NCBI RefSeq assembly: GCF_007845645.1
Contig: NZ_VCQV01000014.1
Location: forward strand, 1-64,000
From: Leekyejoonella antrihumi
GTDB taxonomy: Bacteria > Actinomycetota > Actinomycetes > Actinomycetales > Dermatophilaceae
Reading direction: 5' to 3'
DNA: 64,000 bases
Part shown: piece after piece, positions 16,873 through 25,909 of the stretch
Layout of the letters: each line of letters starts with the position of its first letter
Position numbering within the stretch: the first letter of the stretch is position 1
Position numbers and translations under genes: made by a program
Notes under the pieces: model-generated
Database searches by the model: none
The model's input: the letters and a program-made list of their open reading frames with translations, nothing else
Told to the model about the DNA's origin: nothing

Positions 16873-16904
16873 GCATCTGGCCCCTTTGAACGATGCACAT
16901 CTGG
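16873..16904 (+). promoter_or_regulatory. Candidate MocR/TauR operator upstream of tauC
   Basis: CATCTGG occurs at 16874-16880 and 16898-16904, spaced exactly 24 bp as direct repeats; the first has the extended form GCATCTGGCCCC. The same arrangement, with the same spacing and extension (GCATCTGGCTCC), lies upstream of tpa at 35327-35358. The second copy continues as CTGGACCTT, resembling the CTGGACYTAA box reported for Rhodobacter TauR. A 145-bp leader with no other feature separates it from tauC. Confidence 0.7.
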
Positions 16905-17049
16905 ACCTTGCAGCTGCAGGCGCAGTGAATCACAGTTACTTCAAAGCAGGCTGGGAATTGCTTAAAGACAGACTGGGCCCGCCATTACGAAGCGTTGCGG
17001 TGGACCGGCAGAGGTTTCTCAAGACGTATGGCGCGCCCGAGGAGGTTCG

Positions 17050-17907
17050 ATGGCCCTGCAAAGCAAAACTGCGCGAGCCGCCGGGAGCAGATTTCCGGAC
17101 GGAGGCGGCCCCGCCAAGCGAAGCGGTCGAGAGCGGCGACAGTCCGTGGGCAATCTTTCGATCACCGCGGCGGTCATTATTGGCATCATCGTCGTGTGGT
17201 GGATCATCACCGCGGCTAAACTGGTGCAGCCGCTTTTTGTGCCATCGCCGGCCGCCACGTGGCAGGCATTTACGCGAACACTTTTCGATGGCTATCAAGG
17301 TCATTCGCTAATCATTCAACTTCTGATCAGCGTTCGCCGGGTTCTCATAGCCTTCGCGCTGGCTAGCATCCTCGCGGTGCCCTTGGGAATCCTGGTCGGC
17401 GCGAACCAACGGTTGCGAGCCGCCCTTGACCCCTTGGTCAACTTCTACCGGGTGCTACCACCGTTGGCCTACTACACCATTCTGGTGATCTGGCTCGGGA
17501 TCGGCGAGACGTCCAAGGTTGCGTTGCTGTTTCTGGCCGGGTTCGCGCCGATCTTCATCGCAGTTGTCGACGCCATACGTGGAGTGCCGACCGACCGCGT
17601 CGATGCTGCGCGATCTTTGGGCGCATCCAAATCCCAGGTACTGCGCGCAATTATCCTGCCGTCACTGCTTCCAGCGACCTTCACCGGAATGCGTGTAGCG
17701 CTGGGATTCACCTACACGACCGTGGTCGCCGCCGAAATGGTGGCGGCAAACTCGGGTATTGGTTGGATGGTCCTTGATGCCAGCAGATACCTCAAAAGTG
17801 ACGTCATCTTCATGGGAATCATCGTCATGGGGATTACTGGAGTGATTCTCGACAGCGCCATAAAGTACACCTCCCGCAAGGTTGTTCCTTGGCAAGGCAA
17901 GGGCTGA
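17050..17907 (+). CDS. tauC: Taurine ABC transporter permease
   Basis: A 285-aa membrane permease of the SsuC/TauC type with about six transmembrane helices. It carries the ATPase-docking EAA loop, here VDAARSLGASKSQVLRAIILPSLLP. The cytoplasmic N-terminus (first ~35 residues) is polar. It is first in a tauC-tauA-tauB operon; pairing with a TauA-like binding protein sets the substrate assignment. Its codons include more A/T-ending triplets than neighbours such as ilvA, consistent with acquisition. Confidence 0.88.
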   Translation: MALQSKTARAAGSRFPDGGGPAKRSGRERRQSVGNLSITAAVIIGIIVVWWIITAAKLVQPLFVPSPAATWQAFTRTLFDGYQGHSLIIQLLISVRRVLIAFALASILAVPLGILVGANQRLRAALDPLVNFYRVLPPLAYYTILVIWLGIGETSKVALLFLAGFAPIFIAVVDAIRGVPTDRVDAARSLGASKSQVLRAIILPSLLPATFTGMRVALGFTYTTVVAAEMVAANSGIGWMVLDASRYLKSDVIFMGIIVMGITGVILDSAIKYTSRKVVPWQGKG

Positions 17908-17957
17908 GCGCGCATGACGCAGCTCAAAAATCTATGGACCATCGAAGGGAACTTGAT

Positions 17958-19022
17958 ATGAATCACCTCGGGAACCGCCGCCTTGGCCGAGTTCGTAGAG
18001 CTCTCCCGCTGGGCGCGGGACTAGTGGCCCTGACGCTGGTTGCCGCCTGCGGGAGTAGTGGCGGGAGCTCCAAGGGAGCATCCGGTGGCGACACCACCCT
18101 TCGTATTGCGTATCAGGTGATTCCCAACGGTGCACCGATTGTCAAGCACGAGAAGTGGCTGGAGAAGAACCTCAAGGGCGTCAAGGTCGAGTGGACCCAG
18201 TTCGATGCGGCGCAGGATGTCGTCCGGGCGATGGCATCCGGGGCGGTGGATGTCGGCCTTGTTGGATCGACAGGAGTGTCGACAGCCGTCGCCAAGGGTC
18301 TGGGCTTCGAGGTCCCTTGGATCTATGACATCGAGGGCGACAACGAGGCGCTTGTTGTCAAGAAGGACAAGGGCATCAACTCGGTTGCCGACCTCGCCGG
18401 CAAGACGATCGCCACACCCTTCGGATCCACCACGCAATACAGCCTGATCGCGGCGCTGAAGGACGCGGGCGTCTACGGGAAGGTCAAAGTCCTTGACATG
18501 AAGCCGCCCGAGGCGCTTGCGGCATGGACCCGCGGCGACATTGTCGGCTCATACATCTGGGAGCCCACCTTGGCGAAGATGAAGGACAACGGCGGCAAGG
18601 TGATCATCTCGAGCAAGCAGCTGTCAAAGAAGGGTGTGGTGACGGCCGATCTCGCGATCGTGGCGAAGTCGTTCGCCAAGAAGAACCCGGACGTGGTCTC
18701 TGGCTGGCTCAAGCAGGAAGACCGGGCAGTGAAGATGATCAAGTCCGATCCGAAGGGCGCTGCAAAGATCGTTGCGGATGAGTTTCAGATCACCGAGGCC
18801 GATGCGTCCTCGCAGATGAAGGAATTGGTGTTCCTCACCGGCAAGGAGCAGCTCGGCAGCGAGTACCTCGGACCGGACGGCAAGCCCGGCGCCCTGGCCA
18901 GCACCCTGGACAAGACCTGTGATTTCCTCAAGTCGCAGACCCTTATCCCAAGCTGCCCGGCGGCGTCGACGTTCAAGGACGCGGTAAACGGAACGTATCT
19001 GAGCAAAGTGTCCAACAATTGA
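17958..19022 (+). CDS. tauA: Taurine ABC transporter substrate-binding lipoprotein
   Basis: A 354-aa lipoprotein: signal peptide with lipobox LVAAC (lipidated Cys31), a Gly/Ser linker, then a periplasmic-binding fold. The sequence tracks E. coli TauA, with VEWTQFDAAQDVVRAMASG, NEALVVKKDKGI, TIATPFGSTTQYSLIAALKDAGV and PPEALAAWTRGDIVGSYIWEPTL corresponding to TauA segments. AAGGGA lies nine bases before the ATG at 17958, which is preferred to an in-frame start at 17889. Taurine is the best-supported ligand; related alkanesulfonates are possible. Confidence 0.9.
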   Translation: MNHLGNRRLGRVRRALPLGAGLVALTLVAACGSSGGSSKGASGGDTTLRIAYQVIPNGAPIVKHEKWLEKNLKGVKVEWTQFDAAQDVVRAMASGAVDVGLVGSTGVSTAVAKGLGFEVPWIYDIEGDNEALVVKKDKGINSVADLAGKTIATPFGSTTQYSLIAALKDAGVYGKVKVLDMKPPEALAAWTRGDIVGSYIWEPTLAKMKDNGGKVIISSKQLSKKGVVTADLAIVAKSFAKKNPDVVSGWLKQEDRAVKMIKSDPKGAAKIVADEFQITEADASSQMKELVFLTGKEQLGSEYLGPDGKPGALASTLDKTCDFLKSQTLIPSCPAASTFKDAVNGTYLSKVSNN

Positions 19023-19885
19023 TGGGGAATGCGATGAGGATGCGTAAGGGTGTCACTTTGGACGAGGTGCCCTCTTCCGATAGGAGGGCCGGGTCTGCCT
19101 CGGAGGCGCATGCGGTTGCGGTCAACGGCGTCAGCCACTGGTACGAGACCAAAGACGTCCGCGTGCACGCGCTCGACGAGGTTGACCTGCGGATCGACCC
19201 CGGTGAGTTTGTGTGCATCGTTGGTGCATCGGGTTGTGGCAAGACCACGCTGCTGCAGATGCTTGCCGGGTTCCTCGTCCCCACAGAGGGAGAGATCACC
19301 ATCGGGAAGGATCCCATTACCGGTCCCAACCGCGCTCGCGGCGTCGTGTTCCAACGGCCCACCCTGTTTCCGTGGCTCTCGGTGGCCCAGAATGTGTCGT
19401 TCGGCCCTCGCATGGCCGGGGAGAAGAAGGAGTCCTATAGCGAACGAGTGGACAACTATCTCGACATGATGGGGTTGTCAGAATTTCGCGACCGTGCGCC
19501 GTACGAGCTGTCCGGAGGCATGCAACAGCGTGCGGCGATTGCTCGGGTCCTGGCAAATGACCCGGAAGTCATCCTGATGGATGAACCTTTCGGAGCTCTC
19601 GACGCGCTGACACGCGAAACGCTTCAAGAAGAGTTGCTCCGCTTGTGGCGCACCACCCACAAGTCCATTATGTTCATCACCCACAGCGTCGAGGAAGCGG
19701 TCTTTCTCGGAACGCGGGTGGTTGTGATGAGCCCGCGGCCCGGGCGCATCGTTCACCAGAAGGACGTGCGCATGGACCTTGCCGGTGACAATGGCGAACC
19801 CTCGTTCCAGGTGGCACGTGCGAACGTCGAGTTCAATCGAGCGCGGCAAGAGATCGATGACTACATCCACGGGCTACACGTCTGA
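19022..19885 (+). CDS. tauB: Taurine ABC transporter ATP-binding protein
   Basis: A 287-aa ABC ATPase with Walker A (GASGCGKTT), Q-loop ([11 protein letters not shown]), signature ([19 protein letters not shown]), Walker B ([12 protein letters not shown]) and H-loop histidine (FITHSVEEA), all intact. ATG at 19022 overlaps the tauA stop by one base (TGATG), implying translational coupling; ATG codons at 19034 and 19040 are alternatives. Its TGA stop is formed at the junction with the duplicated aldo/keto-reductase tail (GAGAAGCGCGGCTGA from 19884), so the stop was probably supplied by the insertion joint. Confidence 0.92.
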   Translation: MGNAMRMRKGVTLDEVPSSDRRAGSASEAHAVAVNGVSHWYETKDVRVHALDEVDLRIDPGEFVCIVGASGCGKTTLLQMLAGFLVPTEGEITIGKDPITGPNRARGVVFQRPTLFPWLSVAQNVSFGPRMAGEKKESYSERVDNYLDMMGLSEFRDRAPYELSGGMQQRAAIARVLANDPEVILMDEPFGALDALTRETLQEELLRLWRTTHKSIMFITHSVEEAVFLGTRVVVMSPRPGRIVHQKDVRMDLAGDNGEPSFQVARANVEFNRARQEIDDYIHGLHV

Positions 19886-19982
19886 GAAGCGCGGCTGAGC
19901 TTAGCGCGCTGCGGGTCACCAGGTTTCGACGCGGCTCGCGCTGCGCGCTCACCGGCTCAACCAGCGGCGGTCGGTGTGTGTG
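19884..19982. repeat. Right flank duplication of tau cassette (AKR tail plus REP)
   Basis: GAGAAGCGCGGCTGAGC at 19884-19900 repeats 16503-16519, the last codons and stop of the aldo/keto reductase. It is followed by the same tagcgc..tgcgggtcacc and a REP copy (about 19911-19970), and then directly by the 3' end of cobW. The order AKR tail, REP, cobW tail is therefore present on both sides of tauCAB. Confidence 0.75.
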
Positions 19983-19985
19983 CGA

Positions 19986-20939
19986 TCACGTGGTTGGTGA
20001 CCACGTCGGCGCCCACTCACGTACGACGTCGGCGAGCACCTCGCCCGAACCCGGCGCCGCGATGAGCACGATCCGGGAGGCGTGGTCTGTCGAGGACCAT
20101 GACCCGCCGTCCTCCCAGGACTGCCGCCGCCCGACCGCATGCACGATGGTGCGCCGGTCGGGTGAGTCGGTGGTGCGCAGCACCCCCTTGCATCGCACGA
20201 CGGCCTCGGGGAGGTTGTCCAGTCGAGCACCGAACGCCTCACGATCGACGAGGTCGGCACAGGTGAGTAAGGCCGTTGCGTGATCTGGGTGCGGTTGATG
20301 ATGCTCGGGCGCGGCGGTGTCGGGTCGGCCCGGTGCGATGTCCAGCAGGACAGCGGGATCGAGGCCGTGCAGCGGGAGCACCGGAATGCCGGGCACTGTG
20401 GTGTGCAGCCAGGCCCCCACCGCGTCGGTCTGCTCGGCATCGACCAGATCGGTCTTGGTCAGGAGCAGCAGGTCTGCCGAATGCAGCTGATGCATAACGG
20501 TGTCCGCGACCCACTTCCCGTGGGCGCGGTCCTGGATGGTCTCGACGTCGGCGCACACCAGCACTCCACCGCGGCGAAAACCCGGATGGTCGCCCCACGC
20601 GGCCACCGGGCCGGGGTCGCCGACTCCGCTGACCTCGATCAGCACCTGCTGCGGAGCTGGGGTCATCGCGGCAATCTGTGACATGACGGCCGGCATTCCT
20701 CCCGAGAGGTCGCAGCAGATGCAGCCGTTGGCCAGCTCGAGGGTGTTCCCGTCGCGAGACCGGATCAGCTCGGCATCGATGTTGACTGCCCCGAAGTCGT
20801 TGACCACCACCACGATCCGTTCACCCGAGGCGCGAGCGAGGATCCGGTTGATCAGCGTGGTCTTGCCTGCGCCGAGGTAGCCGCCCAACACCGTCACTGG
20901 GACGGTGCTGGGCGGCTCAAGGGGTCCTTCGGGCGTCAC
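19986..20939 (-). CDS. CobW/COG0523-family GTP-dependent metallochaperone
   Basis: The 317-aa protein has a G1 loop GYLGAGKTT at about residues 20-28, the family metal-binding CxCC motif in NGCICCDLSGG, an EVSGVGDP switch region, LTKTDLVD (G4) and a CobW C-terminal domain. COG0523 proteins deliver metals (Zn, Co, Fe or others) to client enzymes. GTG at 20939 lies five bases after the amidohydrolase stop, so it is the last gene of the DUF3311-symporter-amidohydrolase-cobW operon. The metal-dependent amidohydrolase is the natural candidate client. Confidence 0.88.
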   Translation of the reverse strand: MTPEGPLEPPSTVPVTVLGGYLGAGKTTLINRILARASGERIVVVVNDFGAVNIDAELIRSRDGNTLELANGCICCDLSGGMPAVMSQIAAMTPAPQQVLIEVSGVGDPGPVAAWGDHPGFRRGGVLVCADVETIQDRAHGKWVADTVMHQLHSADLLLLTKTDLVDAEQTDAVGAWLHTTVPGIPVLPLHGLDPAVLLDIAPGRPDTAAPEHHQPHPDHATALLTCADLVDREAFGARLDNLPEAVVRCKGVLRTTDSPDRRTIVHAVGRRQSWEDGGSWSSTDHASRIVLIAAPGSGEVLADVVREWAPTWSPTT

Positions 20940-20944
20940 GAAAC

Positions 20945-22618
20945 TCAGTCGCCGGATCCGGCAGGGAAGTGCCTGCCGCCCACGACGGACCCGTGCACCG
21001 GCACGTCTCGCAGGCCGACGGCGTCGGCCTCGAACGGGTCCTGCCCGAGGATCGCGAAGTCTGCATACTTCCCGGCCTCGATCGAACCGACCTCGTGATC
21101 CATCTTCAGAGTGTATGCCGCGCCGATCGTCATGGCGTGCAGCGCTTCTGGGACACTGATCCGCTCGTATTCGCCGAGCACCCGACCGCTCGGAGTCAGG
21201 CGCGCTGCGGCATGGCTGGCCGTCGCGAGCGCATCCAACGGCGTCACCGGCGTGTCGCAGTGGAAGGTGATCGGGACACCGCAGCGCAGTGCCGTCGCGG
21301 CGGCGTTCATCCGGGCCGCGCGATCCGGGCCGAGGATGATGTCGTGGTGCTGGTCGCCCCAGTGCCAGGTGTGGTTGGAGAAGATGTTCGCGCACATGCC
21401 GAGCACTGCCATCCGTCGGTACTGCGCCGCCGTGGACAGCTGGGAGTGGGTCACGGTGTGCCGGTGGTTCCAGCGCGGGTGGGCCTCCAGGGCGTCCTCG
21501 ACGGTGTCCAGGAACAGCTCGGTCGCCTCGTCGCCGTTGCAGTGCGCATGCACCGTCAGGCCGGCGGCGTGGTACTGCCCGAACAGCTCGGCGAACTGCT
21601 CGGGCGGGATGACCCAGATCCCCTTCCGGTCGTCGGGCAGGTAGCCGGGTGACTGCAGCCGGCCGGTGAATCCTTGGTTCGACCCGTCCAGGATGAACTT
21701 GACGTTGCCGAAGCGCAGCTTGTCGCTGTTGCCGCGGCGCAGCTCATGCAGTCGCCGGACCGCGGCGGGCACGTCCATCGCGCCGCCGAATCCGCCACCC
21801 ATGTGGAAGATCGAGATGCGGGCCGGGAAGTCCTCGTCATCGACGACCCCGTGCAGCCACTGCGGGTAGCCGTCCTCCAGCAGCTGGGTGTTGCCCAGAT
21901 CCACCAGCGTGGTCACGCCGTGGTTGCGGGCGTCCGCGCCGAACAGCTTGATCCCCGAGGCGTCGCGCTTCGCGGCACGCAGGTCGAGGGTGGATGGTGC
22001 GCTGCCGATCAGAGCCATCGCGGCGGGTTCGCGCATCTCGCCGGTGGGCTCGCCGGACCCGTCCTTGACAACCCCCTCGACGGCAGTGTCGCGGGTGATG
22101 CCGTCCAGCTTCAGGGCCACGCTGTTCACCGTCATCACGTGCCCGCTCTGGTGGGTGATGCCGATCGGCCGGGTGCTCGACACCTGGTCCAGGTGACGCC
22201 GGTCCAGCCGGTCGCCGGGGAAGAAGATGGGGTCCAGGCCCCAGGCGCACAACGGGGCGGTCGGATCGTCGAGCGCGGCGTCCGCCTCCTTGAGTCGTGC
22301 GATGACCGCCTCGATGCTGTCGCAACCCGGCCAGCGCGTGCCTCCCGGATCGGTCCGCTCGCTGTGGCCGACGTAGGTCCACTGCCACATCGCGCCCGAC
22401 CCCATGTGCGTGTGCGCCTCGACGAACCCGGGAAAGATCACCGCGTCGGCATACCGGTCGTCGATGTGAGCCGGGCCGTAGGCCTTGAGCTCCTCCAGCG
22501 TCCCGACGGCCCGGATCCGGTCCCCGCGGACCGCAACGGCCTGCGCGGTCGGCCGCGCCGGGTCCATGGTGCGCACCAGCCGGGCGGGGTAGATGGTCAG
22601 AGTGGGTTCAGCGGTCAT
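20945..22618 (-). CDS. YtcJ-type amidohydrolase (amidohydrolase 3 family)
   Basis: A 557-aa metal-dependent hydrolase. Expected metal ligands are the HTH in FVEAHTHMGS, histidines in HAHCNGD and THSQLS, and the Asp of FHCDTPVTPLDA. The C-terminal SIEAGKYADFAILGQDPF is the standard amidohydrolase end. The ATG at 22618 follows GAAGGAA. YtcJ relatives hydrolyse various amides, but natural substrates are mostly unknown. Operon context suggests the adjacent SSS symporter imports its substrate. Much longer in-frame translation upstream is an artefact of the absence of stops in antisense-like frame. Confidence 0.87.
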   Translation of the reverse strand: MTAEPTLTIYPARLVRTMDPARPTAQAVAVRGDRIRAVGTLEELKAYGPAHIDDRYADAVIFPGFVEAHTHMGSGAMWQWTYVGHSERTDPGGTRWPGCDSIEAVIARLKEADAALDDPTAPLCAWGLDPIFFPGDRLDRRHLDQVSSTRPIGITHQSGHVMTVNSVALKLDGITRDTAVEGVVKDGSGEPTGEMREPAAMALIGSAPSTLDLRAAKRDASGIKLFGADARNHGVTTLVDLGNTQLLEDGYPQWLHGVVDDEDFPARISIFHMGGGFGGAMDVPAAVRRLHELRRGNSDKLRFGNVKFILDGSNQGFTGRLQSPGYLPDDRKGIWVIPPEQFAELFGQYHAAGLTVHAHCNGDEATELFLDTVEDALEAHPRWNHRHTVTHSQLSTAAQYRRMAVLGMCANIFSNHTWHWGDQHHDIILGPDRAARMNAAATALRCGVPITFHCDTPVTPLDALATASHAAARLTPSGRVLGEYERISVPEALHAMTIGAAYTLKMDHEVGSIEAGKYADFAILGQDPFEADAVGLRDVPVHGSVVGGRHFPAGSGD

Positions 22619-22653
22619 GCGACGGATTCCTTCGGTTTGGCGGGATGGATCGG

Positions 22654-24126
22654 TTAGGCGGTGGCGTCGACGGAGGTGGTATTCGGCGTCTCGGGTACTT
22701 CCTGCGCCGCGTGGACCTCGGCCGTCGTGAGCAGTCGGATCGGGTCCACCGACGGCTTCTTGGACAGGATGCTGCCGATGATCGTCACGACGACATTGAC
22801 GCCCAGGCTGACCATGCCGCTGTTGACGCCACCCATCGTGGGTGCCCACTCGTACAGAACGATGCCCATCGCGATCCCGGCCACCATCCCGCAACAGATG
22901 GGTATGGGTCGCAGGCCCTTGAAGAACAGGACGCCGATCCAGCAGGGGATCAGCTGGGCGAAGAACACGTACATGAGGGTGAGGACCGTCAGCATCAGCG
23001 TTGAGCCGGTCAAGGTGATCGCCGCCGCAACGATGATGAAGGCACCGATGACCACGGTCGTGATACGACGCTGTCGTGAAACTGCCACATTCGGCACGAC
23101 ATTGCGAGTCACGACGCCACCGAGGGACAGTGCGGTCACGGCCAGGACGAGGATTCCGGAGAGCCCGGCCGCGGCTGCGACGATGCCCAGCAGCCAGTCC
23201 GGCAGAAGCTCCCTGGAGATGACCATGAAGATCGTGTTCGGGGTCTTGGATCCCTTGTTGTGCGACACCCCGTAGTAGGTCGCGAAGATCAAGAACGGAT
23301 AGATGAGCATGTACATCGGCATCCACACGGTGGACGACTTGACTGCTCTCTCGGACTTCGCGGGGAAGACATAGCTGGAGCTCAGGCCGAGGTAGAACGT
23401 CACGGCCTGCATGACGATCGTGGTCAGCGCGAAGACGATGACCGGACCGCCGGTCATGGTCACCAGCCCGTGCGGGACCGTGGCGGAATGGAACGTGGCC
23501 CCCGTGCCCCCGCTGTGGCTCAGGGCCAGTGCACCGATGACCACGATCGCCGCGATCATCAGGCTGTCCTTGAGAATGGAGACGAACGCGGGTGACCGGA
23601 TCCCGGAGACGGACACGTAGATGAAGGCGATGATCGCGGCGAGGATCACAGCGGTGACCTTGGTCAGATGCACGCCGATGCTCGTCAGCACGACCTGCAG
23701 GCCGATGAACTGATACTGCCCCCACGGAATGAGCCCGACCAGCATCACCAGGCAGGTGATCAGCTCCAGCGGACGGCTCTTGAAGTGCCTGCCGAAGACA
23801 TCCGGCAGCGTCATCGCACCGTACTTCTTGCCCGCCCGCCAGACCATCGGAGCGACGAAGTAGCCGACCGGGTACGCCAGCAGGATGTAGCCCAGGAACC
23901 ACACGCCGTAGCTGGCACCCTTGGCGTAGATGCCGGAGGGTAGGCCGATCATGGTGCCGATGCTGTAGACCTCGCCGACGGCCAGGAAGTACACCAGCCA
24001 GGCGGGAAACGATCGGCCGCCGACGAGGAACTCACCGATGCCGGAGTTCGTGTGGCCCTTGCGTGCCCAGACGGACACGCCCACCGAGATGGCCAGAATG
24101 GCAAAGAAGATCACTGCGACGATCAT
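22654..24126 (-). CDS. Sodium:solute symporter (SSS family)
   Basis: A 490-aa transporter with about 13 transmembrane segments and SSS features near the N-terminus (GEFLVGGRSFPAWLVYFLAVGEVYSIGTMIG). Its ATG overlaps the DUF3311 stop as ATGA, and the amidohydrolase gene begins 36 bp after its stop. The substrate is not evident from sequence; genomic pairing suggests the amide substrate of the amidohydrolase. Confidence 0.88.
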   Translation of the reverse strand: MIVAVIFFAILAISVGVSVWARKGHTNSGIGEFLVGGRSFPAWLVYFLAVGEVYSIGTMIGLPSGIYAKGASYGVWFLGYILLAYPVGYFVAPMVWRAGKKYGAMTLPDVFGRHFKSRPLELITCLVMLVGLIPWGQYQFIGLQVVLTSIGVHLTKVTAVILAAIIAFIYVSVSGIRSPAFVSILKDSLMIAAIVVIGALALSHSGGTGATFHSATVPHGLVTMTGGPVIVFALTTIVMQAVTFYLGLSSSYVFPAKSERAVKSSTVWMPMYMLIYPFLIFATYYGVSHNKGSKTPNTIFMVISRELLPDWLLGIVAAAAGLSGILVLAVTALSLGGVVTRNVVPNVAVSRQRRITTVVIGAFIIVAAAITLTGSTLMLTVLTLMYVFFAQLIPCWIGVLFFKGLRPIPICCGMVAGIAMGIVLYEWAPTMGGVNSGMVSLGVNVVVTIIGSILSKKPSVDPIRLLTTAEVHAAQEVPETPNTTSVDATA

Positions 24127-24344
24127 GAGGACACCACATCCGAGGGGTAGGCCTGGCGGTCAAAGAAGTGCCAGCTGATCCACAGGCACAGACTGGTCAA
24201 CGGGAACCACAGGAAGATCCAGAAGAACAGCAGTGGGATGCCGAAGACGAAGACGGAGGTGTCGGCGAACGCGACGATCCCGCCCAGGACGGCGATGACG
24301 GGGATTCCCAGGCCGATGAGGAGACTGGGCCAACTTCTGATCAT
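24123..24344 (-). CDS. DUF3311 small membrane protein
   Basis: A 73-aa protein with two transmembrane helices (IGLGIPVIAVLGGIVAF and FGIPLLFFWIFLWFPLTSLCLWISW), matching DUF3311, a family found next to SSS symporters and thought to be a small accessory subunit. The ATG at 24344 follows GAGAGG. The gene leads the operon and is coupled to the symporter by a 4-base overlap. Confidence 0.85.
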   Translation of the reverse strand: MIRSWPSLLIGLGIPVIAVLGGIVAFADTSVFVFGIPLLFFWIFLWFPLTSLCLWISWHFFDRQAYPSDVVSS

Positions 24345-24631
24345 GTGCTGCCTCTCGAAGGGGGCGGAGTCGGCCAAGGTGGCGGCCGGGGGCGAAGCGG
24401 TCCGAAACCGCATGATCCGAGACAGTCAACAACCGGCGGGTCTCGGAGCCGAGCATCCGGATGCATATATAGAAGAACGTTATTGTGCAGCATGCACCCG
24501 GCGGCGGGACGGCGGCTAGGGCCAGTTTCTGCACGGACGGAGGGTCCAGATGCCCCGACCGTGCCTACCTGGTAGTAGCTGCCATGGTGAGCGACATACT
24601 TGCCTTCGGACTCGAGCGCGGGAGATGCACG
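24345..24631. promoter_or_regulatory. Divergent control region between DUF3311 operon and alditol oxidase
   Basis: The 287-bp gap contains an AT-rich patch (ATGCATATATAG, 24461-24472), a possible -10 for either direction, and a small palindrome GTGCA-N3-TGCAC at 24485-24497. No riboswitch-like or coding structure was recognised in the rest of the gap. Confidence 0.4.
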
Positions 24632-25873
24632 GTGACCACAAACACCAACTGGGCAGGCAACATCACCTACGGCGCAAGCACGTTCGCCCGGCCGCGCAGC
24701 CTTGACGAGCTGCGCCACGTCGTGACCGGCGGTCGCCGGGTGCGGCCCCTCGGCTCGAGGCACTCGTTCAACACCATTGCCGACACGGACGGTGTGCTGA
24801 TCTCGACCGTCGGCCTTCCGGGAGACATCCAGATCGACACCGCTGCGCGCCAGGTCAGCGTTGGTGGGGGTGTGACGTATGGCGTGCTGGCACCAGTCCT
24901 GCAGGCCCAGGGCTGGGCGCTCGCGAACCTCGCGTCGCTGCCGCACATCTCGGTGGCCGGTGCGGTGTCCACCGGCACGCACGGCTCCGGCGACGGCAAC
25001 CAGTCGCTTGCGGCCGCGGTGGCGGGCATCGATCTGATGGGGCCGGACGGAGTCATCCGCACACTGAGCCGAGGCGACGCGGACTTCGTCGGCAGCGTGG
25101 TCGGGCTCGGCGCCCTCGGGATCATTACCCGGCTGGTGCTCGACATCGAGCCGACCTTCGACCTGTGGCAGGCGGTCTACACCGGCATGCCCTGGTCCAC
25201 CGTGCTGGACGACTACGACGCCATCACGCGAGATCACTACAGCGTCAGCATCTTCACGACCTGGCAGCACGACGAGGTCGACCAGGTGTGGCTGAAGGAC
25301 CGGGACGGAGCGCCCCCTGCGGAGCTGCTCGGAGCCACGCGGTCCGGCATACCGCTGCACATGCTGCGGGACGCGGACACCGCAGCGATCACCGACCAGA
25401 CCGGCGACCGCGGACCCTGGGCGCAGCGACTTCCGCACTTTCGACTGGAGTTCACTCCGAGCCGCGGCGAGGAGCTGCAGAGCGAGTACCTCGTGCCGCG
25501 TGCCGTCGCCCGGGATGCACTCCAGGCGCTGCGCGTGCTCGGCTCCAGCATGCGCGAGGTGTTGCAGGTGGCGGAGATTCGTTCGATCGCGGCCGATGAC
25601 CTGTGGCTCAGCCCGGCCTACGGCGCCGACGTGGTTGCTGTGCACTTCACCTGGTTGCGTGAGCCTGCAGCCGTCGAGAGTGTGCTGCACCCGATCGAGG
25701 ACGCCCTGCTGCCGATGGGGGCGCGCCCACACTGGGGGAAGGTTTTTGTGGCACACGCCGAGCAGCTGGCGCGGTCCTATCCACGGTGGCGCGACTTCGC
25801 CGAGCTGCGAGAACGTGTCGACCCACAGCATGTATTCGGCAACGCGTGGCTCGACCGCATACTGCCGGGCTAG
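24632..25873 (+). CDS. Alditol oxidase (FAD-dependent, VAO family)
   Basis: A 413-aa protein very close to Streptomyces AldO: NWAGNITY at the N-terminus, LGSRHSFN with the histidine (His44) that covalently binds FAD in AldO, LPHISVAGAVSTGTHGSG, AEIRSIAADDLWLSPAYG with active-site residues, and a C-terminal HWGKVF lysine region. AldO oxidises terminal carbinols of xylitol, sorbitol or glycerol with O2, giving H2O2. The GTG at 24632 has GGAG seven bases upstream; an upstream ATG at 24584 lacks family similarity. It converges with cobT. Confidence 0.92.
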   Translation: MTTNTNWAGNITYGASTFARPRSLDELRHVVTGGRRVRPLGSRHSFNTIADTDGVLISTVGLPGDIQIDTAARQVSVGGGVTYGVLAPVLQAQGWALANLASLPHISVAGAVSTGTHGSGDGNQSLAAAVAGIDLMGPDGVIRTLSRGDADFVGSVVGLGALGIITRLVLDIEPTFDLWQAVYTGMPWSTVLDDYDAITRDHYSVSIFTTWQHDEVDQVWLKDRDGAPPAELLGATRSGIPLHMLRDADTAAITDQTGDRGPWAQRLPHFRLEFTPSRGEELQSEYLVPRAVARDALQALRVLGSSMREVLQVAEIRSIAADDLWLSPAYGADVVAVHFTWLREPAAVESVLHPIEDALLPMGARPHWGKVFVAHAEQLARSYPRWRDFAELRERVDPQHVFGNAWLDRILPG

Positions 25874-25909
25874 ATCCCAGTCTTTGTCCGGCGGTGCGCG
25901 GGCGCCCGG

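Noticed and set aside
20945-23902. A 985-codon open frame covering the amidohydrolase and part of the symporter region
   Set aside because: Only the part from 22618 to 20945 resembles a protein; the upstream part is an Arg/Gly/Asp-rich shadow antisense in frame to the real symporter gene.
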